DNA of 64,000 nucleotides, taken from NCBI GenBank assembly GCA_964007475.1, contig OZ023274.1, forward strand, positions 23,270,043-23,334,042, given 5' to 3'. The position numbers were made by a program, and so were the translations under genes. Of this stretch, positions 40,101 to 49,453 are shown piece by piece (position 1 is the first letter of the stretch; every line of letters starts with the position of its first letter). The notes under the pieces were generated by a model. The model saw only the letters and a program-made list of their open reading frames with translations, did no database searches and was not told the DNA's origin. The DNA comes from Hybos culiciformis. Its lineage: Eukaryota; Arthropoda; Insecta; Diptera; Hybotidae.

Positions 40101-43100
40101 TTCATTTATTTCTGTTTTATTTTTTTTCATTAAGAAAATATTTTAACTAAAATATGTGGGTAAAATTTAAAAAAATACTTCGTTTAACAATTTTTATTCT
40201 TAAGTTGAACTTTTGTTTTTTTTTTTTAATTTTTATTAAACGTCAGAGCTTTTAGTTAAAATAACGAAAATATTTAAATTTTATTAAAGTTAAGTTTTTT
40301 TCTACCTATAATTGTTAAAAATTATACATTTTATTCTTGATGGATTTCATTTAGATTTGACCAATGGAATTTCATTTTTTATTCGCCATGTCACAATCTT
40401 TGAACTAAATCTTGAAAAAAAAGATACTTTTGTTTTTATTTCCAAATTAAAAAACTATTAAAATAAAATAACTTTATTAATTTCACTTTTAAAAATAATA
40501 AATATATAATATTTTTTAAGTAGGTATATTAATTAAAAATAAGTTAATATTTTATCACATAAATGTCGATGGTGACAAAATTTAACAAAATAAAATAATT
40601 TGTCGCAGGAAGTGTCAGAATATTAAAGATACCAATGACAATATTGATTATATGTAACAAAATAATATTTCTAACAACATAAATTTTTATCAATTGAAGC
40701 TTACGACGGTAAAAATTATTTTCAAAAATTTATATAAAATTTAAAATATTAGTATAACAAAAAGTTTCAGACACAAAGTCTTGCTGTCTTCTCGAAACTA
40801 CGTAATTTTCGAACTTCAATTGTGAGAATTAAAATGGAAAAGAACAAAAAGATTGTTCTAGAACTATCGTGTGCACAATATATACTTTAGTTCGATTTGT
40901 CATTTTATTATATTTTAACAAAAACTCTGTTCGTTCTACAAAACCTAGGTAAATTCAGTTGTTTAAAAATAGCCTATATATATAAAATTAAAAAAAAAAA
41001 TTCTTTCAAGCGTTTTTACTACAAATATAAAATTAAAAAAAAAAGGATAAAAAACTATTATATTTATTATGATTACAACAAGAATAATAATTTTTTTTTT
41101 TTAACATTAATATTTTTAATATATGTATTTTAAAATAGCATAATATTTGTACCTACACAAATAGAAAAAAAAAACGAGAAAAAGTTTGCCTTATTTTTTA
41201 ATTGCACCAGATTGAAACACCTGTTGCAATTTTATGCACTTTAAAATCGATCTATGCAATAATGATTAATTAATATTCATAAAATAATAATCCAGGACAA
41301 AGAAATAAGATCAGCCACCATTTTTTTTTTTTATTAAACATTTGAACTTATTATTATTTTTATTATTATTATTATAATTATTATTATTATTATTAAGTAT
41401 TATTATAATATCTGTCACAATATTCAAATTTAAGTATAGAGAAAATACGTTTTTTTTTTGTTAATAATAATGATGTACCAAATAATGATAAAATCATTTT
41501 ACGTTAAAAGATATAAAATTATGTACTTAAAATGTATTTAGCATACTTATTATTCTATGTAATATAATATGTAGTTAAAAATAGTCTTATTTTTATGATT
41601 TTATCTGAAAAGTATTGCAAAATAAAAGTAGTATAATTTTAACTATACAAAATTCTAAATTAAATTTTAAGTAAAACTTAGTAAGGTACTTTTTTCTTCG
41701 GTGCAATTGGTAAGCAATCTACATAAAAAGGTTCATAAGAAAGAGTTTGATAGAATAAATGCTTGTTCTATGATTCGGTTTCCATTAAGTTTCCATTTGT
41801 ATGTTTGTCTGTCCGGCAGTGGTTGTAAAAATTAGAAATTACTACTTATTGTAACTATTTTAATGCCAATATGTGCTATTCTGTTCACTTTTATTCAAGC
41901 TAAATGGTAGGATTTTAAGATTACGTGTTCCGAGCAACTTGCCAAGCGTGTGTGTCAATTATGCAAACGTTTTATGTTTTAATTTTTAACGAAAGTTTTA
42001 ATTCAAAATCTTAATAAAATACTGCATACTGAACTTACTTAATATGCCGAACACAATAGTTTAAACCGAAAATGAAAAATGAAAATCCTTAGGTATTTAA
42101 TTTATGAAATATAATGTTTTTCAAATATTTTCATAAACTAAGCATAAACTACAAAATGTGTTCCAAATATATTTTTGTCAAATTGCTTTACCTATAGAAC
42201 TATTTTCACTGCTAAAAATATGTGTGCCACATCGAATTTAACTACTAACATTGTATTGCGATAACAAAAAATTATTATAATTTAACATTATTCAACATTC
42301 TAAATATTTTACAAGATTATTTTGGTTTTTTTTGCTCCATATTGTATAATAATGATTAAATATTGCATGTTAAAGATGGTATACTATATGAAATTTTTAA
42401 GATGAATTTGAAGGATACATAATACATAATATTTTGTAAATTACACGAAAGAAAGGCTATTAAAAAAAAAAGTTTTTTTTTTCTTAAAACTAAAAATGCT
42501 TTAGTTTTCATGAGAATTTTTTTTCTGCTACTTACAACTTGTATACTGCAACACTGCTGCAGGCTGTAATGATAGAAATAATCACGTGCTGAACCAATCT
42601 ATCATCACACCACCACCGTTTTGTGTAAGCATGTAATGTGTCTTCTAGAACAAGATTTTCATTCGTCTTTAATCAAGTTTTGAAAATAAAAAAATAAAAA
42701 TAAAAACAACTTCTGTTTGACAATTAACAAAAAAAAAAATGGAATATTTGCTTGTAATGTTTATTTTCTACTGATTTATTATCTTCTATTTACATAAATT
42801 TCTGTAAAATTGCATTACTTTTTATGAATTTTTTTTTTTTTTTTTGAATTTTTATTTTACAGTCTTAATAATTTATTGAAATTTTGTCAGTTTTAAGTTT
42901 TCAAAATGTAGCTACTATTGATAGAACAATTTAATTTCTAGAACTATTGGGCTGTGTATTACAGAGAGTTTAATTAAAACATAACCGCTTTTAATTTGAA
43001 TTTCCTTTCCAACAAATTGTGTACTTTCCAAAAAATCTATTTACATTATTTCGTATTTTCAGTTTTATGAATTTCATTAAGTATATTTTTTTTTTTAGTT

Positions 43101-44612
43101 TTTAGAATTTTCACATTTTTAATACCTCAGACGAAAACATAGTAGCATTGTCCTTTTGAAGAACTCAATCATCCTTTTGAACAACTCAACTTTAAGAAAG
43201 GATATAAACAAATAAACCCTAAGTCAGGTTTCCATAAATTTTCAATTAAAATTTAAACAATGTTTTGTATTTTAAATTGAAGAATAAAAATAGCGTGATT
43301 TATTGTAAAAAAAAATTACATTAGCATTATGTACAGTATACTTAAAAAATTTTCTCTATAAGTTGCTGTTAATGGAATTTTCTTTTTTTGTAAAGAATTT
43401 TTTCATTTTTTTCTTCTATCACAAAAATATTAAATTTTTTTTTTTTTTGGATTAAAATAAACCAAATGTTTGCAGACTTATTAAATACAATTTGATTGAC
43501 GTTTCTATAATAATTTCGCTTTCGTATCGGTACTTTTTTAATCCTATAAAAATAAACTGCATAATCGCTTTTAAAGACTAGCAAACTATAAAAAAAAAAT
43601 TTGATGCATAATTATGTTAATTATGAGAGTATTCAGCTCCTCAAAGAAGCAATGCGTTCGAACGAACCGAATTAAGACAAAATATGTCGACCATTGTCCA
43701 TAAAATCAGAGTCAAAATTGTCTATTTGTGGTTAATATATAAATTCTGAAGACTTCGAGATGTACTTTTCCGGGTGGCTGTAGTTGGTATAATACAACAC
43801 AAGGACAAAAAATAAACAACACAAAGACAAAAAAAAAACTGTACTAATTTTCGAAAATACGATGAGAATTAGAATAAAGCAAACATATTGTTTCCGCAAT
43901 CCACAAAACCCTATATTTCTGTTAAAAAAAATATTTAAGAATCATAAATCGCCCGTCCACTTTTTAACCAAATGTATAGAACTAAACTAGATACGATTAA
44001 AGGTTCCATTATTATGTTATAAAAAATTAATTTTATATAAATATAAATTTTCAAATAATCATAAACGAATCATAAAAAATAAATAATATTGAAAGAAAAA
44101 ATAATAATTAAATTTAAAAAGTATTAAGTTAAATGAATTTTTATTTAAAAAGTTTATTATCATTATTGTTAAAATTTTTACAATTAAAAATATAAATTTT
44201 TCATATAATATACATTATATAGTGTATAATAAATAAATAGTTGTTGTTAAAAATAAAATTTAAGTTCGCCTTAAGATCTTAATATAGTAAATTTAATATT
44301 ATTAATCATAAAATTTAATTTTTTAAGTTCTTTTGAATGTTTATTATTTTATATATTTTTTGGAAAACACCTGCCATTATTTTTTATTTAACATTTTATT
44401 ATTAACTCACACGTATTATACATTTAAATTAATTTAAATGCTGAAGAAACAGCTTATTGATTCGATTAAGCTGTGAAGTGTCAAAATTTAGCATGGTATT
44501 TTATTTAAGAAAATCACTATTCACAAATTTATTCCATTACCAACATTACATCGGCTGTTCATATACTTCACAGGCAATTAATATTACTACACCGTTCGTT
44601 CATATAACTACA
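34111..44612. other. AT-rich sequence, no gene or full element recognised
   Basis: Long run of A and T tracts. Noted inside: one dispersed motif copy (34283-34310); a perfect 16-base inverted repeat of AATAATATCTATTTTA around 37750-37795; a CACTAAG/CTTAGTG hairpin near 38060; an ATT microsatellite (41347-41396); a short tandem duplication (CCTTTTGAA-AACTCAA) near 43150-43190. No coding exon was identified. Confidence 0.4.
41347..41396. repeat. (TTA)n imperfect microsatellite
   Basis: TTA/ATT units with a few interruptions. Confidence 0.8.
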
Positions 44613-44825
44613 CCAATAACCAGCGGCGCGTTACACCGTAGGCAAAGTAGGCAATTGCCTAGGGCACCATGATTTGGGGGGCACCAAAATACTAAATAAT
44701 TTTTTTACATGTAATACTTTAAACTAATTTTCAGTTGTCTGCTACCTTTAACTCTTTTAAAACAGAAAAATCTTAGATTGTGACAAGTCACATAAGATTA
44801 TTTTGTATATTCAAATTTTAGTATG

Positions 44826-44912
44826 TATTGAAAGGGAGCACAAGAAAAATTAATTTTGTTGATTTATTGATGAATTTGTGGAGCATAAAGTGAGAAAAGT
44901 ATCGTTGTGACT
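44826..44912 (+). pseudogene. hAT transposase C-terminal fragment (ZMYM1-like type)
   Basis: Three short frames join as SIEREH, then RKINFVDLL, then FVEHKVRKVS. This recalls the final segment of ZMYM1/TTF-type hAT transposases (IE.E.AKKIDFDDLI..FA..KARK). Two frameshifts are needed, so it is dead. Recognition rests on a short stretch and is moderate. Confidence 0.45.
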
Positions 44913-45374
44913 GGGAATAATTTAGGACCGGGAAATAAAAATTTTTATTTATATAGAAAAATTGTCTACGCTTAAAAAAAAGTTAACAGGCTGGGTTAAA
45001 AGAAACATTCAAATTTCAACAACGGATTTTGGCACTGCCCATCGGGAAACTCCACTAGCTTGGTGGGCTACTCCAGCTCTAAGTGTATAATTGAATTTTT
45101 TTATTCATTTTTAATTATTTAATTATTTTATTTTAATTTTTTTCAATTCTTTTTCTATTCATTATTTATAATTTGGTTACATAAATCAATAAAGAAATAT
45201 ATGTATATGAATTAAAGAAAGCATTCAACGGTTCCCAAAGTGTGGTACGCGTACCACTAGTGGTACATTACGCTTAAGCCAGTGGTACAATATTTTCTTC
45301 TGGATTTTTTAAATTAAACTTTCTAAAAATTCGCACTTTCTTTTTTCTTTCTGAAAAAAATTTAGATGCGTTTT

Positions 45375-45655
45375 CAGAGGTAGAAAGAGATTAAATATCA
45401 GAAATTTCTTTTGATGGTGATTTAAAACTTGAAATTAAACCGCAAAATTTAAGTGATTTTTGGTTCCAACGACGATTTTAATATTGCTTCTGATAAAGCT
45501 TTGAAATTTTTGATGCCATTTGTTTCATCATATTTATGTGAAATCGGATTTTCGGTAATATTAAAAATAAATACAGAACACGTTTAAACCTAGAACCCAT
45601 TTTACGTTTAAAATTAACTATAATTGAACCTTATAAGCGAGTCGCACTACAATGA
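45375..45655 (+). pseudogene. hAT transposase C-terminal (dimerisation) relic
   Basis: Pieces read ISEISFDGDLKLE and NLSDFWFQ, then ALKFLMPFVSSYLCEIGFS, then after a frameshift KYRTRLNLEPILRLKLTIIEP, ending in a stop at 45653-45655. This is the hAT C-terminal dimerisation region (L.ILMPF.TTYLCE.GFS...K.RNRL....DLRLAL). The N-terminal zinc finger and catalytic core are missing. At least two frameshifts, so it is not functional. Confidence 0.85.
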
Positions 45656-46050
45656 AATAGCCACTTTTTAGGTGGCTATTTTAAATGTGTTCACACTTTT
45701 ATATTTTGACGTTAAAAAGGAAAAAAATAAATAAATAAACAAACTAAAAATTTTGTTCCTAATTTTTTTATGAAATTTTTGTTGTTTATTTTTTTTTACA
45801 CATTTCTTGAAACATAATTTTTTTTTTTTTTTGACAAAAATAAACAGTTTGGGAATCTCCAAATAGAAATTTTTAGTTTATTTTTTTCTCACAGAGCTTA
45901 TTACTTATTTGTTATTTGAACCCTGATTTTCTAGTGGCTTTTTGAAAAGCCACTAGCTTTTTTATCTATTTTTTGTATGGAAAAAGCCACAAAACAGCCA
46001 CAACGATGATGGCTTTTTCAAAAAGCCATTAAAAAGCCGAAGTGTGACAG
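45655..46050. repeat. Cluster of AGCC/GGCT hairpins
   Basis: Three short perfect or near-perfect palindromes: AATAGCCAC/GGTGGCTATT near 45665; TAGTGGCTTTTTGAAAAGCC and onward near 45935; ATGGCTTTTTCAAAAAGCCA near 46010. Further single GCCAC units lie between. They may be subterminal sites of hAT element 2 or a further decayed insertion. Confidence 0.5.
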
Positions 46051-46559
46051 CCTTATTATGTTACATATTTAATGGACAACAAACAATCTCATCCTTCACA
46101 TTAACTACTAAGTACACTCAAAAAAAAACATCCGTAAAAAGCTAATGTTTTATGTCCGTTGAAATTTCATTCACTAAAAGTTGTTGAATTCAACGGGTTT
46201 TACGTTAAAAGATACCATTTTTAACCGTATTACGGATGTTTCATCAAAAAATTCAACTACGGACTACGGTAAGACTTGATGAAGTAAAGTCCTTAAAATT
46301 GAGCTGATAGAGTAACAAGGAAATTGTTAAAACTAACAACAATTTATTAATTTCAACGAAAAAAATCGTATATATTTTTTTAATGAAAGTTTAATAACAA
46401 GCCCATAAAATATTAACGTTTTATGTTTCCTTATTATCTACGGATACTCTTATACTTTTACGGGAAACTCCTTAACCCCTATAAATAATTTAAATTAAAT
46501 CGCATGTATAGAAACCGAATTTATATTGTCTATTAATACATTGTTGTATATCACTGACA

Positions 46560-46638
46560 TAGCTCAGTGGAAGAATTCATAACATTGAACAAAGCGGTTA
46601 AGCAACGCCTCGTTGTGATAGAACTTAGATGGGTGACC
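46560..46638 (+). promoter_or_regulatory. Composite Pol III head: tRNA A box plus 5S-like region
   Basis: TAGCTCAGTGG (46560-46570) is an exact tRNA A box. At 46596-46638 a 43-base stretch has the same length and landmarks as the 3' half of insect 5S rRNA: GGTTAAGCAACG matches box A (TTAAGCAGCG), and ACTTAGATGGGTGACC matches box C (15 of 16 bases of the fly sequence as I recall it). Spacing between the two landmarks is identical (15 bases). It is not a complete 5S gene. It resembles the 5S-headed SINE3 class joined to a tRNA-like start. Confidence 0.6.
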
Positions 46639-46645
46639 ATTCAAA

Positions 46646-46931
46646 TAAAAAAAAAACAATATAAAAACTATAATATAAAAACAAAAAAAGCTAAAAAAAC
46701 TAAAAAAAAAAACTAAAAAAAAAAAACAAAAAAAAAACAAAAAAAAAACAAAAAAAAAACAAAAAAAAAAAAAAAAACAAAAAAAACAGAAAAAACCAAA
46801 AAAACAAAAAAAAAACAAAAAAAACACAGAAAAAAACAAAAAAAAAAAAAAACAAAAAAAAAAACCAAAAAAAAACAAAAAAAAGAAAACAAAAAAAAAA
46901 ACAAAAAAAAAAACAACAAAAAAAAAACAAA
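46646..46931. repeat. A-rich tract with roughly 9-10-base phased A runs
   Basis: A runs of 6-12 bases separated by single C or G, with much of it near one helical turn per unit. It lies immediately after the Pol III-like head, in the position of a SINE tail. On the minus strand it gives poly-phenylalanine frames, which are artefacts. Confidence 0.85.
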
Positions 46932-47567
46932 GTATAAAACCGTAATTTGAACATTTTTCTTGTTGTACCAAGGATTTAGTCCGTAAAATTAATATTACGG
47001 GATAATCTCTTAAAGTTAAGAAAATTTATTAAAATTCTACGGGTACTCCTTTAAAGTAATTTTAACAACATACGTCAATAAGATTTATGGAGTTTTCCTT
47101 AAAATTTTCCGTACTTTTCAATTTCTTAAAACTTTATGGACTACTCCGTAAAGTTTACGTATGTTTTCGTTAACTTTTTAACATTTATTTTTTACGGAAA
47201 ATTCAACAATTTTTAATTGTTATTTCCAACAACATTTTCCACTGGTTCACTTTCACATGATTTTTCCGTTAGCTTTAACGGAAGAATACATAGCTTTTAC
47301 GGTTGTTTTTTTTTGAGTGTATGTATGTACAACATATACTGTATTTTCTCCATATTTTTTCTCAATGTAAATACATTTTTTTTTTTGATATTTCTATACA
47401 GTGGTACGTATATTCAAGAAAAGTATATTGATGGTACAATAGAGAAAAAGTTTGGGAATCGTTGCCTTATTATATTAAAATTGTTTATTAATTCATGTAA
47501 ATTTTGATGTAGAAAAATTTTAATTGCCTAGGGCACCATAATGTCATAACGCGCCTCTGCCAATAAC

Positions 47568-48031
47568 AACACTACTATAACGTCCTCTCCGCCAGCGCCG
47601 TTCATAGATACACCGAAAATATAATAATATGTTATAATTTATAATATATAGTTATATTGTAATCATTACTCTTAAAATGTTAATTAATAATAATTTACTA
47701 TCATTTTTCATATTTATTTTTTATTAAAAATTATTTAAATAAAATTAATAAATTAAGTTAATAAATTTGAGTAAATAAATATAAAATTATGAGTAATATT
47801 TTAACACTGTATCGTTTTAAAAAATAGTCAAATAATTTTATATAATCGAATTTTAGTTCACATCATTCATAATACAATTTTAGAGCATAGTGACATGACA
47901 TATAATGTCCCTTGATTAATTGAAAAAAAAAATAAAAAATCAAAATCTGAACAAAAATATCTTTAAATTTTCTATATATCATGGAATCATTGAAGATTCA
48001 TTTTAGTTATAAACTTATAAAAAGATAAACA
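47568..48031. other. AT-rich spacer between two hAT elements
   Basis: No ORF or repeat of note. It is the short stretch of host DNA separating the nest from the next hAT copy. Confidence 0.5.
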
Positions 48032-48039
48032 GTTTAAAG

Positions 48040-48710
48040 CATGGGTGCACAAAGTGCGGCCCTTCATGATGCATTTTGCGGCCCGCAGCTCATACCATAT
48101 TTTTTATTACTTTGAAAAGAAGAAGGGTCAATCTTTTCATTTCCCAAATTACCAAAGTTTTATTAAAAATAAAATATATAATCGACTTTATGCTATTAAG
48201 ATTGGAAAATTAATAGAAATTTTTGAGAAATGGTTCGAGGATTTTAAAAAATATAAATTCGATTTTAAAGTATTTTCGAATCCTTTTTCAATAAATTCAG
48301 AAGAAGCTAGTCCTCATCTACAATTAGAATTAATATACATACTTGCAATCCTGCGAAATATTAAAACAAAAATTTAATGACTGCGACAAAGAAATTTTTT
48401 ATCTATGTTTGGATATGGACAAGTACCCAAATTTATATGATACGGCGGGACGTTACACATCTTTGTTTGGTTCAACGTATATATGTGAACAAACCTTCAC
48501 AATTATGAATATAAATAAAAGCAAGCTACGATCTCGTATAACGGACTGGCTACAACACAATAAGTTCCAAATATTTCCAAAATTATTAAAAAAAAGTAAA
48601 ATTTAATATGTATATATAAAAAACAATAAAAAATATTTTTTCCTTGTGGCCCGCAGTAAAATAGTTTTACTTTAATTTGGCTCGTCACTTAAAAAACTTG
48701 TGCACCCATG
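48040..48710 (+). mobile_element. Internally deleted hAT element with exact 8-bp duplication
   Basis: GTTTAAAG lies directly before (48032-48039) and after (48711-48718). The ends are inverted: CATGGGTGCACAAAGT at left; at right, the complement of CATGGGTGCACAAGT. Both continue into GTGCGGCCC or GCGGGCCAC blocks typical of the hAT group with GGCCCGC subterminal sequence. The C-terminal part of the transposase remains. The N-terminal half has been lost by internal deletion. Confidence 0.92.
48100..48606 (+). pseudogene. hAT transposase C-terminal fragment
   Basis: The first frame reads FEKWFEDFKKYKFDFKVFSN, then PFSINSEEASPHLQLELI. A frameshift near 48343 leads into LQSCEILKQKFND, DKYPNLYDTAGRYTSLFGST, YICEQTFTIMNINKSKLRSR, then ITDWLQ. 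This matches hAT transposases related to GTF2IRD2/SCAND3-type domesticated genes, whose dimerisation region has FGSTY.CEQ.FS.M...K...RSRLTD.HL. The zinc-finger N terminus and catalytic core are absent. One frameshift only, so this copy is younger than most hAT relics here. Confidence 0.85.
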
Positions 48711-48718
48711 GTTTAAAG

Positions 48719-49312
48719 GGTGTGGGACAAGGAAACATGAAATATTTGTCTCACAAAAATGGATTATTTGTCATCGAATGCATTATTTTATTAGGATTAA
48801 AGAAAACCTCAAAGAAATCACTCAATATAATGATAATCAGCTAAATTATAAATTAAAAATGATATAACAAAACAAAAAATTAAAAATAAGAACCGTTATA
48901 TCTTTTTACTTTTTAATAAGTAAAAAAATAAAAAAAAACTAATTTTTATCGTCAAAACTAGTTTGTTAATTTCTTAAAACAGAAACTTAGCTAAGTTGCT
49001 TGATCCATTAAAAGTTTGTGTACAAAAAATTAATACTTAACTTAAAAGAAAAATTGTACATACTTAAGTCAAGAATTTTTGTATACTTCGGTTTTTTTTT
49101 AATAAATAAAAATTGGAATATTTTAAATTAAACAAAAGTATGTATATGTTTGGCGCCAATTTGATGAAATATATGTCATCTGCGGAAAATGCGTGAAGAT
49201 CGTATAATCATAAAAATAAAAAAAATAATAATTTTCTGAGTTTTTTATGTGGTATAAAACATAAAATAAATAAATCTAAAATTTTTATTTTATTATTTTC
49301 TTTTTTTTACAG
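48719..49312. other. Intronic or upstream AT-rich sequence before exon 49313
   Basis: No element recognised. It ends with a pyrimidine tract and TTTACAG acceptor at 49312. Confidence 0.5.
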
Positions 49313-49453
49313 AAATACCACGATCCATGTAATGTTGTTATTCCTTGCAGCTACGGTGATAGATTTATTCCACGTCGATATGCATTAAATAATATTGATT
49401 TGAATGGAAAATTCTTCAAAGAAAAGGAAAAAAATGAAGATGTTATTCATATG
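49313..49453 (+). CDS. cort: Exon with C-box of the Cdc20-family gene
   Basis: Acceptor TTTTTTTTACAG; 47 codons, phase 0 at both ends; donor CATATG/GTGAAA. It contains GDRFIPRRYA, the C-box that docks on the anaphase-promoting complex. Its only ATG lies at the very end, after the C-box, so translation must begin in an upstream exon. Confidence 0.9.

Larger units (their letters stand above)
46115..47319. mobile_element. CAC...GTG TIR element carrying a Pol III cassette (copy B)
   Basis: Left end CACTCAAAAAAAAACATCCG and right end, complement of CACTCAAAAAAAAACAACCG, are inverted repeats. TA lies on both sides, consistent with a 2-bp duplication. Many CCGTAA/TTACGG and ACGGRTACTCC repeats fill both subterminal zones. 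The centre has an A box fused to a 5S-like segment, then about 290 bases of A-rich DNA. No transposase. Same plan as 20908-21604, with different subterminal repeats. Confidence 0.8.
45226..47464. mobile_element. hAT element 2 (nested), ZBED5/Zaphod-like ends
   Basis: The left end CAACGGTTCCCAAAGTGTGG and the right end (complement of CAACGATTCCCAAACTTT) are inverted. GTACCACTAGTGGTAC follows the left end, a signature of this hAT group. A transposase C-terminal relic (45375-45655) lies inside. The 8-bp duplication is not clear (AAAGCATT against CCTTATTA), so the ends may have drifted. A CAC...GTG element (46115-47319) is inserted in it. Confidence 0.8.
44621..47559. mobile_element. hAT element 1 (outermost of a nest)
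   Basis: CCAATAAC is duplicated exactly on both sides (44613-44620 and 47560-47567). The ends are inverted: CAGCGGCGCGTTACACC at left, and at right the complement of CAGAGGCGCGTTATGAC, each near a TTGCCTAGGGCACC block. Remains of a transposase C terminus lie at 44826-44912. The element's own sequence is 44621-45225 plus 47465-47559; the rest is a second hAT element inserted into it. Confidence 0.92.

Noticed and set aside
46596..46638. A 5S rRNA gene
   Set aside because: Only 43 bases of the 3' half are recognisable; the 5' half and the end of the molecule are absent.
46564..46971. 135-codon minus-strand ORF and two overlapping frames rich in Phe
   Set aside because: They are the complement of the A-rich tract in the nested element. 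No domain and no splice context.
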